In this document: positions 48,898 to 58,984 of the stretch, one piece after another
Position numbering within the stretch: the stretch's first letter is position 1
How the letters are laid out: each line of letters starts with the position of its first letter
Assembly (NCBI GenBank): GCA_013399855.1
Contig: VXAY01002920.1
Coordinates: 373,404 to 437,403 of the forward strand
Direction: 5' to 3'
Source of the DNA: Oxyruncus cristatus
Taxonomy: Eukaryota > Chordata > Aves > Passeriformes > Cotingidae
Length of the DNA stretch: 64,000 bases
The notes under the pieces: model-generated
The model's input: only the letters and a program-made list of their open reading frames with translations
Databases searched by the model: none
What the model was told of the DNA's origin: nothing
Position numbers and translations under genes: made by a program

Positions 48898-49249
48898 GTA
48901 GGTGTGACAACAGGCACGCACCACATGAACAGTACAGAAATTACTTAGCAGATGTGGCAGATCTAGAATTGCAACATTAATACTGCCCAGTTAATTAACA
49001 TTAATGCTCCCCCCCCCAATAGATGGAAAGCCCATGTACTGTGAAGATGGACTTCAGACAAGATCCTTTTCCAACCTGAAATCTCTACAGGTACAAAGAA
49101 GTAGAGGATTTGTCCCACCTGACGGGAACGATAGTTCATCCGTCTCCAAACCCTGGCTCTTGCGATGGTTAAAAATGAAGTAAAATGACCAAATTGTTCA
49201 ACCATGCAATGAGGTAGAAGAAGGGAGGTCACAACAACTCCCTGCAGCT

Positions 49250-49695
49250 CCAGGCTGGGGGCAGAGAGGCTGGAAATCTGGAAAAGCTCCTGGGAGTGCT
49301 GGTGACAGTGGCTGGACAGGAGCCCCGGTGTGCCCCGGGGAGCAAGAGGCCAAGGGCACCTGGGCTGTGTCACAACCAGAGTGGGCACAGGCCCAGGGCA
49401 GGGATTGTCCCCCTGTGCTGGCACTGCTGAGACTCCTCCAGGGCTGTGTCCAGTTCTGGGCCCTTCAGTTCAGGAAGGACATGGAGGGGCTGGAGCGTGT
49501 GCAGGGAAGGGAATGGAGCTGGGAAGGGGCTGGAGCAGCAGGAGCAGCTGAGGGAGCTGGGGGGGCTCAGCCTGGAGAAAAGGAGGCTCAGGGGGGACCT
49601 TCTGGCTCTGCAACTCTCTGACAGGAGGGGGGAGCCAGAGGGGGTTCAGGCTCTGCTCCCAGGGAAAAAGGGACAGGAGGAGAGGGAACGGCCTC
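49250..49695 (+). mobile_element. CR1 LINE ORF2 C-terminal fragment lacking its 3' end
   Basis: Plus-strand translation gives LLQGCVQFWALQFRKDMEGL then ERVQ, the signature of the region after the CR1 RT core. The DNA continues through GCTCAGCCTGGAGAAAAGGA to GAGAGGGAACGGCC, where it stops. No 3' UTR or octamer tail follows, unlike nearly all other copies here, so the 3' part was lost after insertion or never recovered. Confidence 0.9.
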
Positions 49696-51169
49696 TCCGT
49701 GAGTCAGGCTCACCTTCAGCTGGGGCAGTGCCCAAAAGAGCCCAGGAGAGCAGGATCTGTCTTCATCTTCCCCAGCTCCGGGGACAGCCGGCTGCCAATG
49801 GCAGATAACAAAAGTAGAGATGATTTCTATCCTCCAGGCCAAGTTTTCAAAGGACTCATAACCTGTAGTTAAGGCTTGATGTTCAAGAGAGGATTTGTTT
49901 CTTCTTGGGCTCTGTCTCTCTATTTCTTCCCTGGCTTTTGTTTCAGTCTGGACACATTATCCAGCCCAGCAGGAATGTTTTAATGGGAATCCTGTGCAGA
50001 GCAAAGCTCAGTAACACCCAGCAGCCAGTTATTCACTCAGTTTATAAAACTCCTGGCCAACTGGCCTGAAATTTTGGGCACTGCCTCACTTGACAATTAT
50101 GCTTTTAACCTGTCCCAGCTGTTGTTTGAGCAAGTTTGCTCCTCAGTTAGAATCAGTTCAACTTGATTTACCTTTTTTAAGCTGGAGAGAAAGGTCTGTA
50201 TTTCAGTGATGGGTCTCCTGTGGCATTCCTTGATGGTCTCCTAAACTGCTTGCACCTTGGACTGGTAAGGAAATACCAGTCCGTCCTACAAGGCTGTGTG
50301 TGCTCTAGCTTGTCCCCAGGGCCTGGCTGAGATCCTGTCCTCCTGCCCCAGGATTTGCTGCAAAATATCCCTGGGGAGCCCAGAGGCCACTGTTGGACAC
50401 CACTCACAGATCTCTTCAGCTGCCTCCATCACTCAGAGAACATTCATGATTTCCCTGCCATTAACTGGTGACATCAAAAGTTGATTATTTTTTATATATG
50501 GGAACAAACTGCCTTAAGAAACTCTACCCTGTTTTCAGACTTGCAAACACCCATCAGCTATTCAGAAAGGTCAAAAACTCCTGGGCCTTTTAATTGTGGA
50601 CCTGGGCAGGACCTGACGAGGATGGAAACCATTCTGTGAAGTGCTGCGGAGATCTCTCCTCCTCGGGCGAACTTGAAAACAAATGCCCTGGCTCCCAGCT
50701 GATCTCTGCTTTCATTTCTGTCCCTCAGTGTGCGTTGAGGTGACACGAGGCATTTGTGTCTCTCGAGTCCATCTCACCATTTAATTTGGATCATTCTTAC
50801 AGACCCCTTTGTTATGTGCTGGGTTGAGGTTTTTTTCCCCCCTTTCCCTTCTGGCCCACGGATGGGAGGTCTTTGTCTAAGAGAACAGTTTGAAAGGCTT
50901 GGAGTTCGGATGGTATCGGGGGTGTCAGAAGTGCTTCCTCTTGAAAAAGGAGACTTTTTAGTCTCTTGAATAGAGAGACCCGATAACCTTTTATTAGACC
51001 AACAGGTGGAAGAAATGGAAAAGTATTCATGTGTAGGAGCCCTTTTGTATCTCTCCAAAATTCACATTCTCTTGTAAAGACTTGGCTTGAAAAGCATTTA
51101 CTCAAAACACCCTCTGTGAAGGCAGACAGACCCTCACTCTGCTGAGACACAACTTCAGAAAATCAAGGA
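49696..51169. other. Non-genic stretch
   Basis: No gene seen. ORFs are short and lack domains. The composition is mixed with a T-run at 50830-50840. No repeat is recognised. Confidence 0.55.
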
Positions 51170-51600
51170 ATTATTTACATTGGAAAAGCCTTCTGAGATC
51201 ACTGAGTCAAACCATTTCCCCAGACTGCTGTGTCCCCAGGTGCTACATCCATGTTTTTTGAACACTTCCAGGTATGGTGACTCCACCACTGCCCTGGACA
51301 GCCCATTCTAATGCTTGACAACCCTTCTAGGGAAGAAATATATCCTAATATCCAACCTAAACCTCCCCTGGCACAACCTGAGGCCGTTCCCTCTCCTCCT
51401 GTCCCTTGTTCCCTGGGAGCAGAGCCTGAACCCCCCCCCCCCAGCTCCCCCCTCCTGTCAGGGAGTTGCAGAGCCAGAAGGTCCCCCCTGAGCCTCCTTT
51501 GCTCCAGGCTGAGCCCCCCCAGCTCCCTCAGCCCCTCCTGCTGCTCCAGCCCCTTCCCAGCTCCGTTCCCTTCCAGCCCCTCATGTCTCTCTGGAAGTGA
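51170..51600 (-). mobile_element. CR1 LINE fragment, ORF2 end and 3' UTR (group C)
   Basis: TTGGAAAAGCCTTCTGAGAT at the left is a worn 3' end. The right part encodes, on the minus strand, the end of ORF2 (a frame reads QRDMRGWKGTELGRGWS). A 14-base C-run (51427-51440) interrupts it; sister copies have a shorter G/C run at the same place. The inverted same-group tail at 51855 lies 255 bases away. Confidence 0.92.
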
Positions 51601-51854
51601 GATGTTAGAACAGGTTCTAGAACGGGGTCTTCTGGCCCCAAAACTAGTTTGAGGGAAGGAGACTGGCTTAGCATCTTGCTGAGATATTCATGGATGACCA
51701 GTAGTGCCAGAGCAAAGGTCCCCGGGGAAGGGTGTGTGAAATAAAATAAGTGTAAAGCAGAGATGATGGAAATATTGACGTTTGGATAAGATGGAGAGAA
51801 TTCCTCTGAGTCAAGGTACCCTTGAGAGAACAGGGTCCCCATGGAAGTGTCCCC

Positions 51855-51987
51855 ATCCTGGAAGTGTTCAAACACTGAGTAGGCGTGGCCCTCTGTGATA
51901 GGGTTTATTGGGCTTGGGGGATTCAGTCAAAGGTTAGGCTTGGTGATCTCGGAGGTCTTTTCCAACATAAATGATTCTGTGATTCCG
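51855..51987 (+). mobile_element. CR1 LINE 3' end (group C)
   Basis: ATCCTGGAAGTGTTCAAACA, TTAGGCTTGGTGATCTCGGA, then TTTTCCAACATAAATGATTC and TGTGATTCCG. More diverged than the 61818 copy. The 261-codon ORF that starts here (51895-52680) is a read-through of this tail and low-complexity sequence, not a gene. Confidence 0.88.
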
Positions 51988-52284
51988 TTCCTGAGAGATT
52001 CCTCCTTTATACAAAGTTCTTTGCATCCAGGACCAGAGGAAGGACAACATTTGTTTACAAGACTCATTTTGAATCTCAAAATGCTCCAGGCCCTTGGAAT
52101 GTGCCCTCCAGCACCAGGATGTTTGTTTTCCTGTTTGCCAAGCACATCCGAGTCCTGCGTGGATCAGAAGGAAAACCAATGCAGGCTGAGTTCACAAAAG
52201 CTCTGGAAACCAGAAAAAAAAAGGCAAATTATTTTCTCTATCTCTATCATGGCTTCTCTTATTCATGTCGTCTCTAAATTATAT

Positions 52285-52600
52285 GGCCATGATCTTTCTA
52301 ATCTCTCTTTGCATGGACGTCTTTCCATGCCCTTAATAATTTCCTTTGCCCTCCCCTGGACCTTTCCCGTGTCTGCATTTCGAGGCAGGGAGGTCGGAAT
52401 GGGAAATGTTATTCTGAGTGAATGTGGATCATACAGTTCTGTAATTCCATTATTCCATTACGGCCTTTTCAGCATTATTCCCTCTTTTTTGAACACAGCC
52501 TGGCATTTTCCTTGGTTTTCTGGATCATCAATGCATTTCAAGATTGGGCTGAGCTCCTGGCAAAGCCAACCAGGATTTGTGGGAACAACTTGGAATTTTT
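52285..52600 (-). mobile_element. Old CR1/L3-like relic
   Basis: TCTTTGCATGGACGTCTTTC and CCCTTAATAATTTCCTTTGC followed by CCTCCCCTGGACCTTTCC parallel the old L3/CR1 segment near the end of ORF2. The right part (to about 52600) is weaker. The divergence is high, and an unrelated origin for the right half is possible. Confidence 0.5.
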
Positions 52601-52604
52601 GTAG

Positions 52605-52830
52605 TTTTGGCTTTTTTAGTGTAGTTTTTTTGTTTGGTTTGTTTGGTTTGGTTTTGTGTTGTGTTGTTGTTTGGTTTTGAGGTTTTTGTTTGGTTTTGAT
52701 TTTTTTTTTTTTTAGGTTTTTGTGTTTTGGGGTTTTTTTTAGTTTTTTTCCCTTAGGTTTTTTTTATGTGGTTGGTTTTTGGATTGTTTGTGGTTTTTAA
52801 GTTGCTGTTGTTTGTTTGGGTTTTCTTTTT
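52605..52830. repeat. T/G low-complexity tract
   Basis: TTTGGT, TTTGTT and GTTTTG units plus a T-run over more than 200 bases, almost without C and with little A. It is strongly strand-asymmetric (T and G on plus). Confidence 0.93.
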
Positions 52831-53136
52831 TTCCCCACCAAGACATCCTTCCTGGCTCCCAATTTCCTGAAAACTAATTCTCAGTGCTAGGAAGCGGAAG
52901 GTCCTTTGCCAATGGTTCATGCTGAGCTCTCTGCCATGGGATGGCAGGACAAACACTTCTTGGCAGTTGTGCTCCTTCCACTGTCTGAAAACTTGGTTTA
53001 CTGGCAGATTTTCCAGTTTTTAAAGTTGGAACCACACAATTTTTTTGGCATTCTTTTGACTGCCTGGGGCTTACCTCCAAAGCTCTTTGGGGGAGGTTTC
53101 TATGGGTGATGAAACAGGCAGACAAAAAGCCAAATG
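52831..53136. other. Non-genic stretch
   Basis: No gene or repeat recognised. It leads directly into the duplicated element. Confidence 0.55.
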
Positions 53137-53223
53137 ACATTAAAAAAACACTATCCTGAAACTAAAATTCTCTCCTCTAATTACTGTCAACATAAACTGA
53201 GTCATTCCCACTTTATAGCAGCC
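53137..53223. repeat. Duplicated 87-bp element, copy 1
   Basis: It matches 54659-54742 in the same orientation. The right 55 bases are ungapped with 50 identities by my count. Shared words include CTCTCCTCTAATTA (with TAATTA at 53178-53183), AACATAAACTGAGTCATTCC (AP-1-like TGAGTCA at 53198-53204) and TTTATAGCAGCC. It is not CR1. The retained words suggest a regulatory element or an exapted old repeat. Confidence 0.9.
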
Positions 53224-53543
53224 TAAGAAAAATCTCTTTCCTGAAGGAAATGTGCAGGGAAGGAGTGGGAGGTTTGTTTTGCTTAACTTTTAAAGTTGTC
53301 TTTTCTCCAGGACAGCAAGGAAAGATCCAACTGGCACCTTCAGACCTTCAGCTTCTTTTCCTTTTTATGTGCTCAGAATAAAGTGACTGCGGGGTGTGAG
53401 ACAGACCTTAGGGAAAAGGAAACCTGAGCTTCCATGGGCTGCTAGGAAGCCCTCTGCCCTCCTGACCACCAGAACCGGTGGCTCTGAGGAGGCACTGGAC
53501 ATTTCAGTGAGGTTTTAATGCCCTTAGATGCAAGCAAGGACAG
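53224..53543. other. Non-genic stretch
   Basis: No gene or repeat recognised. It directly follows the duplicated element and shows no continuing similarity to the flank of the partner copy. Confidence 0.55.
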
Positions 53544-53799
53544 GAATCATGGAATCTCAGGACGAATGAGGCTGGAAAAGACCTCTGAGATCATCGAGTC
53601 CAACCTGTGCCCCATCCCCACTGTGTCCCCCAGCCCAGAGTGCTGAGTGCCACATCCAGGCCTACCTGGGACATCTCCAGGGGACTCCACAACCTCCTGG
53701 GCCTGTTCCCACTCTTTCAGAGAAGAAATTCTTCCTGCTGTCCAACCTGATCCTTCCCTGGCACAGCCCAAGGCCGTTTCCTCTTGTCCTGTAAACACC
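53544..53799 (-). mobile_element. CR1 LINE 3' fragment (group C)
   Basis: ATCATGGAATCTCAGGACGA, then GAGATCATCGAGTCCAACCT and AGTGCTGAGTGCCACATCCA, and the ORF2-side words TTCTTCCTGCTGTCCAACCT. It lies between the two copies of the duplicated element and interrupts the spacer. Confidence 0.92.
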
Positions 53800-54658
53800 T
53801 TCGTGGCTCAAACTGAAGCAGCAGCCAGGCAGGCAAGGGCTGCGTTCCTTTGCTTGGGTCCAGGATTCATCAAGAGTTTGGAGTTCTCCTGACCTTAATT
53901 TTGCTGCAGTTAAGCAGACAGACACCCACAGCGCAGGGCTTTGGGGAGCTGTAAGAAAACTAAATCAAAAACATGTTCTTCAGCAGAAAAGGTTCCCTGT
54001 GGTTTGAGGTGGGGAGCTGATAAGATCTCCTGCACCAGCCCCTGTTGGAGGAAATTCCCAGTGGTACCTGTGAAGGTACAAGGACATGAGTCAGATGACA
54101 CATGTCTTCTGGAAACAATAAAAATAGCCATGGAAGAAATGAACTGCTCAGACCGACACCTCTGAGCTCAGGTTCCGTGTGCTAGAGTCAAAACCTAAAG
54201 ATTTTGGTGTGCAGAAAAGCTCCAGTTTGGTGCTGTGGACAGGAGGGCACCCCAGGGGAGGCGTCTGCCTCGTGCCACCCCTTCCCTTCCCAAGTTTTCA
54301 GGGAAGGCTGGGGAGCACTTCGTTCATCCCAAGTCCTGCTGCTTCAAAGGCTGAGCCTTCGAGCGGGGACTGACTTTGTCTCCTGGGTCTAAGGATCGGG
54401 AGACTCAATATTCAATTAGGCTAAGTTCCCAAGGGTGTCTGACCACAGTCTGCAGTGCCGTAGGAGGACTCCTTAGGACCTCAGATCAGACCATCAGCCC
54501 GACCAATTAATGCTAACGCTACTGGCCTTGTTAATTGTGATGAAGATCCCCAAGGGGAACAGGGCTAAATGAGCAATACATATCAAAGAGGAACTGAAAA
54601 GCCATTCTGCATTATTGTCTGTTGATTTGAGGAGGACGTGATGAACTAGGTACTAATT
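53800..54658. other. Non-genic stretch
   Basis: No gene seen. 54480-54658 is repeat-free, with CCAATTAATGCTAACGCTAC near 54500 and TTGTTAATTGTGATGAAG near 54529, and may be conserved together with the element that follows. Confidence 0.5.
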
Positions 54659-54742
54659 ACATTAAAAAACACTGTATTCTAAGCCAATCTCTCCTCTAAT
54701 TAGTGGCAACATAAACTGAGTCATTCCGGTTTTATAGCAGCC
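54659..54742. repeat. Duplicated 84-bp element, copy 2
   Basis: This is the partner of 53137-53223, 1.44 kb downstream of its end. TAATTA lies at 54697-54702 and TGAGTCA at 54717-54723, in the same spacing as copy 1. The left 30 bases align only with small gaps. The surrounding sequence also looks like a conserved block, so this copy may be the ancestral one (inference). Confidence 0.9.
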
Positions 54743-55544
54743 CGAGCAGTACGGTTACCGAGGGGAACACACGCAGGGCAGCTCTGGGATGTGCAGTATT
54801 AACGGGGTTTGACCGGGGAGACAGAAATTTCCAGTCCCAAAGCACGGAATGGAGACACAGGTACCACCAGGGTCCCTCAGCAGCATTTCATGGAGTCTCA
54901 CATCTTTCCACCGGCGCGGCCATGTGCGTGCCCATCACACAAAGCAATTTTTTCCTCGGCATCAGGAAAGTTCCCCTTTCCACTTAAATGGCTTTTTCCC
55001 CCCCTTGATTCGTTTTAACTTTATTTTATTTTATTTTTTTATTTATTTCCCTTCTGTATCCTTTTCAATCTGGAAAGTGACTTGGCCTCTCTTCCCCCCA
55101 TCTATTTTCCTCCTGCCACTATTCAGTTTAAGGCATGAAACACAGAACTAGATTGAAAGCATTCAATGGCCATTCAATCGGAGAAGAAAAGGGCCCCTCA
55201 GAGCTTTATTAGATATGAAGATCCACAATAAAAATCAATTTCTGCCTCTTTATGCAGTTTAAATGACAAAGCACCCACCCATTCTGCAGCCATTGTGCCC
55301 AGGAAATGTAATTCAGCGCCGGAGCCGGGACCAGAACACCACGGACTCGCTGACCTGCGCCGGCAGATTCCGATATGATACAGACCTTCCCAGATAATGG
55401 GAGCCACTTCATCTCCCCGCAGGAGAGAACAAGTTATCTGATATCTTTGAGGGTTAAAAGGCTATGTGGGCAGCATTTTTAATAGCACTCTAAATCAGCA
55501 TCTTTAAAAACACCTCTGCTTTTTTTTTTTAATTTGATTTTTCC
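54743..55544. other. Non-genic stretch with candidate conserved block
   Basis: No gene seen. 55016-55050 is a TTTTA-type run. 55130-55480 is listed separately. A T-run (55520-55530) borders the CpG-rich island. Confidence 0.5.
55130..55480. other. Candidate conserved non-coding block
   Basis: Repeat-free, without frame. GCATTCAATGGCCATTCAAT, ATGCAGTTTAAATGACAAAG, GATTCCGATATGATACAGAC and AAGTTATCTGATATCTTTGA (GATA-type words) are visible. It lies 60 bases upstream of the CpG-rich island. Evidence is composition and motifs only. Confidence 0.35.
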
Positions 55545-55800
55545 CAGCGCCCCTCTGCTCTCCGTCGGCGAATCCCAGCCGTGATCTCGGCTTTGCTCCT
55601 TGGGGGAAGAGCCTTTCCCGGGTGTTCGGCTGGAAGTGAGCGGATTAAAGTGCAAACTTGCCTGCGGACCCCGGCGTGACGTGCGGGAGTTTGTGTCGGG
55701 AGTGTCCGTGGCTCTGGGATGAGCGAGGGCTGTGCGGTGCTGGGGGCAAAGCCGCCACATCCCGCGGCCCAGGGCAGGGCACGGCAGCGTCTGGGCTCTG
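55545..55800. promoter_or_regulatory. Orphan CpG-rich island
   Basis: I count 23 CpG in about 255 bases (55546-55800) at roughly 64% G+C, close to the expected number, while the rest of the window is CpG-poor. It contains a CRE-like TGACGT (55677-55682) and several GCGG/CCCGG words. There is no TATA box in the island. It might be an unannotated promoter, for instance of a lncRNA, or a CpG-rich enhancer. A frame of 100 codons is open on the minus strand but has no family resemblance. Confidence 0.5.
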
Positions 55801-55819
55801 GGGCTGCCTCAGGGGATAT

Positions 55820-56045
55820 TACGTTGGACATTTAGGTTGGAAAAGGTTCTTCCCCCAGAGGGTGGTTGGCACTGACCAGGCTCCCCAGGGCAGTGGGCAC
55901 AGCCCCAAGGCTGCCAGAGCTCCAGGAGGGTTTGGACAACGCTCTGAGGGACAGGGGGGGATTGTTGGGGTGTCCTGGGCAGCGCCAGGGGTTGGACTGG
56001 ATGGTCCTTGTGGATCCTTCCCAGCTCAGGAGATTCTGTGATTCT
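55820..56045 (+). mobile_element. CR1 LINE 3' fragment (group B)
   Basis: AAAAGGTTCTTCCCCCAGAG, then CCAGGCTCCCCAGGGCAGTG and the tail AGGAGATTCTGTGATTCT. Its 3' part matches the 44885 copy best (GGACAACGCTCT; GGGGTGTCCTGGGCAGCGCC). It abuts the CpG-rich island. Confidence 0.93.
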
Positions 56046-56323
56046 CTTATCATCCCCTTAAATCATTATTGCAACTGGTTACTTCCCAGTCGAAAAGATT
56101 ACTTTTTGTTTGAATTCCACTAAAATCTTGGCCTAAATTTTGTCTAACAGCAATAAGTCCCTTGGAAAAAAAAAAAAAAATGGATCCTGTGTGTAAATAC
56201 TTTTTGAATTATTTTTTAGCATTCTTTTTTTTTTTCCTTATATGATGGAAAAGGGGCAGGAAAGTACTGAATCAAACTTCCCTGTTGTGTATATTCTAGG
56301 GTACAGGCTATATTTGGTAAATA

Positions 56324-56620
56324 TTCTATACCATAAAGTCTGTATATGCATATATTTATTTTTTATATTTGATCTTTATTCTATACCATATATATAAAAT
56401 CTGTGTATACATATGTATGTATATAATATTTGACATATATTCTATACTATAGATAAAATCTGTATATGTATATATTTATTTTTTATTTGATATATCTTCT
56501 ATACCATTTATATAAAATATGTGTATATATATAATATTTGATATATATTCTATACCATATATATAAAATCTGTATATATACATTTATTTTATATATACTC
56601 TAGACCATATATATCTATAG
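56324..56620. repeat. AT-rich minisatellite with alternating units
   Basis: Units start with TTCTATACCATATATATAAA-type sequence at 56324, 56379, 56440, 56497, 56548 and, worn, 56598. Lengths are 55, 61, 57, 51 and 50 bases. Odd units contain TATATTTATTTT or a close variant; even units contain GTGTATA and TATAATATTTG. The true period is therefore a dimer of roughly 110 bases. A possible further degenerate unit precedes it near 56292. Confidence 0.88.
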
Positions 56621-58059
56621 TCTACTTCGACTGCATGGTACTTACACAGAATTTTTATACTGACAATCATGTTGATTCCAACCCTCACAGGCTTTGAAAG
56701 CCACGCTCATTTTATCAAAAATTAAAGTAGGAGAGAAAAACACAGAAGAAAAATGAAGCCATGACAACCCCCGGAGCCCGGTTTTTTCCTTTGGAGAAGG
56801 AAACTCTTCCACTTGATGTCCCAAACCCACTTATTTTTTCAAAAACTCCCTTCTAAATACCAGCACTCAGTGATGTCACGGTGGAAATGAACGGCTTTGA
56901 TCTGTCTCAGATGGGCCTGAACCCTTCAGTGACTGACTTCAAAACTTCTCAGAGCCTCTGTTTGTTTGGAGCAGGAGGAGCTCTGGATGCCGAAGTGGAA
57001 TCCGTGCCCTCCATCACACACGTCTTCCAGCGCCTCTGGCCAAAACTCCTCCCTGTGTAGCACAGAGTATTTTCCATGAATTGTAATTCCTGCTGCTCCC
57101 CCTCGGCCTCGTGGCAGCTTTATCTTAATGAAGATGTGCCGTGTGCCTCTGGCAAAGCTTTTGGGCTGCCCTGGGATGGAATGTTGAAGTGGGAGGATGG
57201 AGTTTTTAGGGACTGGAATTGGAGTGTTCTACAATTGTAATTTGATTTTGGAAGTGTTCTGGTGTGTTTACAGAACAGCTCTGAGGCTTCCCCTCCTTGG
57301 GAGTACATCTGTGTGTATTCCCTGGGAAGCACTGCCCTTCCTGGATGTGGATTGGCCTGGAATTTCCTGGGAGCCATTCTGTGTCCTGGAGCAGCCGGAG
57401 CCTCTTGGCACTGAGCAAGTGTTTTATGGGGAAGGGAAAAATGTGGGCAGGTGCACAAATGTGGCACAGGAAACTGCTGGGACATGGGATCAGGGGAAAG
57501 GATGGGACTGAGTCTTGCCTCAGTTCAACACACCGAGAGCCAGGATTCCATCTGGGCAAAGCTGGAGTCAGGACGTGATGGTCCAGACAGGACCTGCAGG
57601 GAGCAGACGGAGGATGTCCAAAGATATTAGAAATACAGGACACTCAGACCTGGATGTGGGGATTTGTGACCAGGAAATAAATAAATTTCCCCCTAAAAGG
57701 GAAACCGGGGAAATACCCAGGAAATATGTCCAGAGATTAAAGGTGAGAGGGGAAGGAAAGGGTTGCTCCCATCGAAGGGCAGCACTGGCACAGCAGCAGA
57801 GTGAGATAAAACAGCCATGAGTCAATTTAGGCAGAAACACAGTGACCATGAGAAGATCCACACTCTGGAAAGGCCTCCCAAAAAATGCTGGAAACTCATG
57901 GGAGACCAAAGTTAAAAAGAAAAGGAAATAGGGATTACAAAAGGGATCAAATTAATCTGTGGATATTAATGGTCCTGTTCAAGCCCATATTCCTGTGGCA
58001 CAAAATGACCATGTAAAGGAAAAGGAGGTTTATTTTTTTTGCACATATATACACCTCTA

Positions 58060-58125
58060 TGTGCATATATGTATATATATATATACATATATATACACAT
58101 AAGCTCTTTTTTTTTTTTTTTTTTG
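58060..58125. repeat. TA run and T homopolymer
   Basis: GTATATATATATATACATAT type sequence is followed closely by about 19 T. Ordinary low-complexity DNA. Confidence 0.92.
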
Positions 58126-58732
58126 CAGATGGATTATGATCAATATAATCAAGGTCGAAGTCATCACACACTCCCAGCCCTGGAATTCTCCAGTGACAGA
58201 AAGCTGGCAGTGGGATTGAAGACAGTCTCGTTTTTTTTCAAGCAGACTTTTCTCACATTTGTCATCTGTCACCAGGTCAAAACCTGTTGGGAACCTGCAG
58301 CAATAGACAAAACCAGACCTCTGGGTAAATGGTGTGGTTGGGAACAGCTGGGTTTGGCAGAGCTGGGGATCTGGTGTGGCGAGGCTGGAAATCTTTTCCA
58401 GTCACAGCTTGCTCACAAACACCTCGGCACAGGGATACACCTGGACTGCAAGGAAACGCTGGGAGCAATTTTCTTGCTCTCCTCTGTGGGGTGAGAGGGC
58501 TGCAAACCCTCCTTGCTGCTGCTGAAGAGGAAGCCCAGAGAAAGCTGTCTCAGCATTCCCGACCTGCTGAGTGATGGGCAAGGCTGGGTGCCAAGAGATG
58601 GCAGGGAAAGTTTTGACTAGAAGCAGCACCCCTTTGTAGGCAGTTTTCTGTGCCCAGCAGAAAAGCATCACAAAACACCCAAAGAGGTTGATTGGGGTAT
58701 TGGCAGATAAATCAGCCTCAAGTGTTTAACTG

Positions 58733-58984
58733 AGAATGGGCTGGAGCTGTGTCAGGGCAGGCTCAGGTTGGATCTCAGGACAAGGTTCTTTCCCCAGAGG
58801 GTGGTTGGCACTGACCAGGCTCCCCAGGGCAGTGGGCACAGCCCCAAGGCTGCCAGAGCTCCAGGAGCATTTGGACTACTCTCAGGGACAGGGTGAGATT
58901 GTTGGAGCTGTGCAGGGCCAGGAGTTGGATTGGATGATCTTTGTGGGTCCCTTTCAGCTCAGGATGTTCTGTGATTCCGTGATC
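58733..58984 (+). mobile_element. CR1 LINE 3' fragment (group B)
   Basis: GGGCTGGAGCTGTGTCAGGG, CCAGGCTCCCCAGGGCAGTG, and the octamer-like end TTCTGTGATTCCGTGATCC. About 250 bases of 3' UTR. Confidence 0.93.

Larger units (their letters stand above)
45751..49249. other. Long non-genic stretch
   Basis: No certain gene. It holds a probable old CR1 tail (46760-46812), AT-rich sequence at 45950-46080 and 47860-47990, and an exon-like interval at 48631-48897 (acceptor-like TTTTTTTAG, donor-like CAG/GTAGGT, open frame) discussed as a finding. The 203-codon ORF at 46380-46991 has no recognised domain and overlaps the CR1 tail. Confidence 0.5.
56046..58732. other. Non-genic stretch with AT-rich repeats
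   Basis: No gene seen. It contains the AT minisatellite 56324-56620 and TA plus T runs at 58060-58125. 56640-57900 is mixed unique sequence with overlapping ORFs (up to 145 codons) lacking domains. Confidence 0.5.

Noticed and set aside
51895..52680. 261-codon ORF
   Set aside because: It starts in a CR1 tail, crosses an old LINE relic and ends in a T/G low-complexity tract; no domain and no coherent composition.
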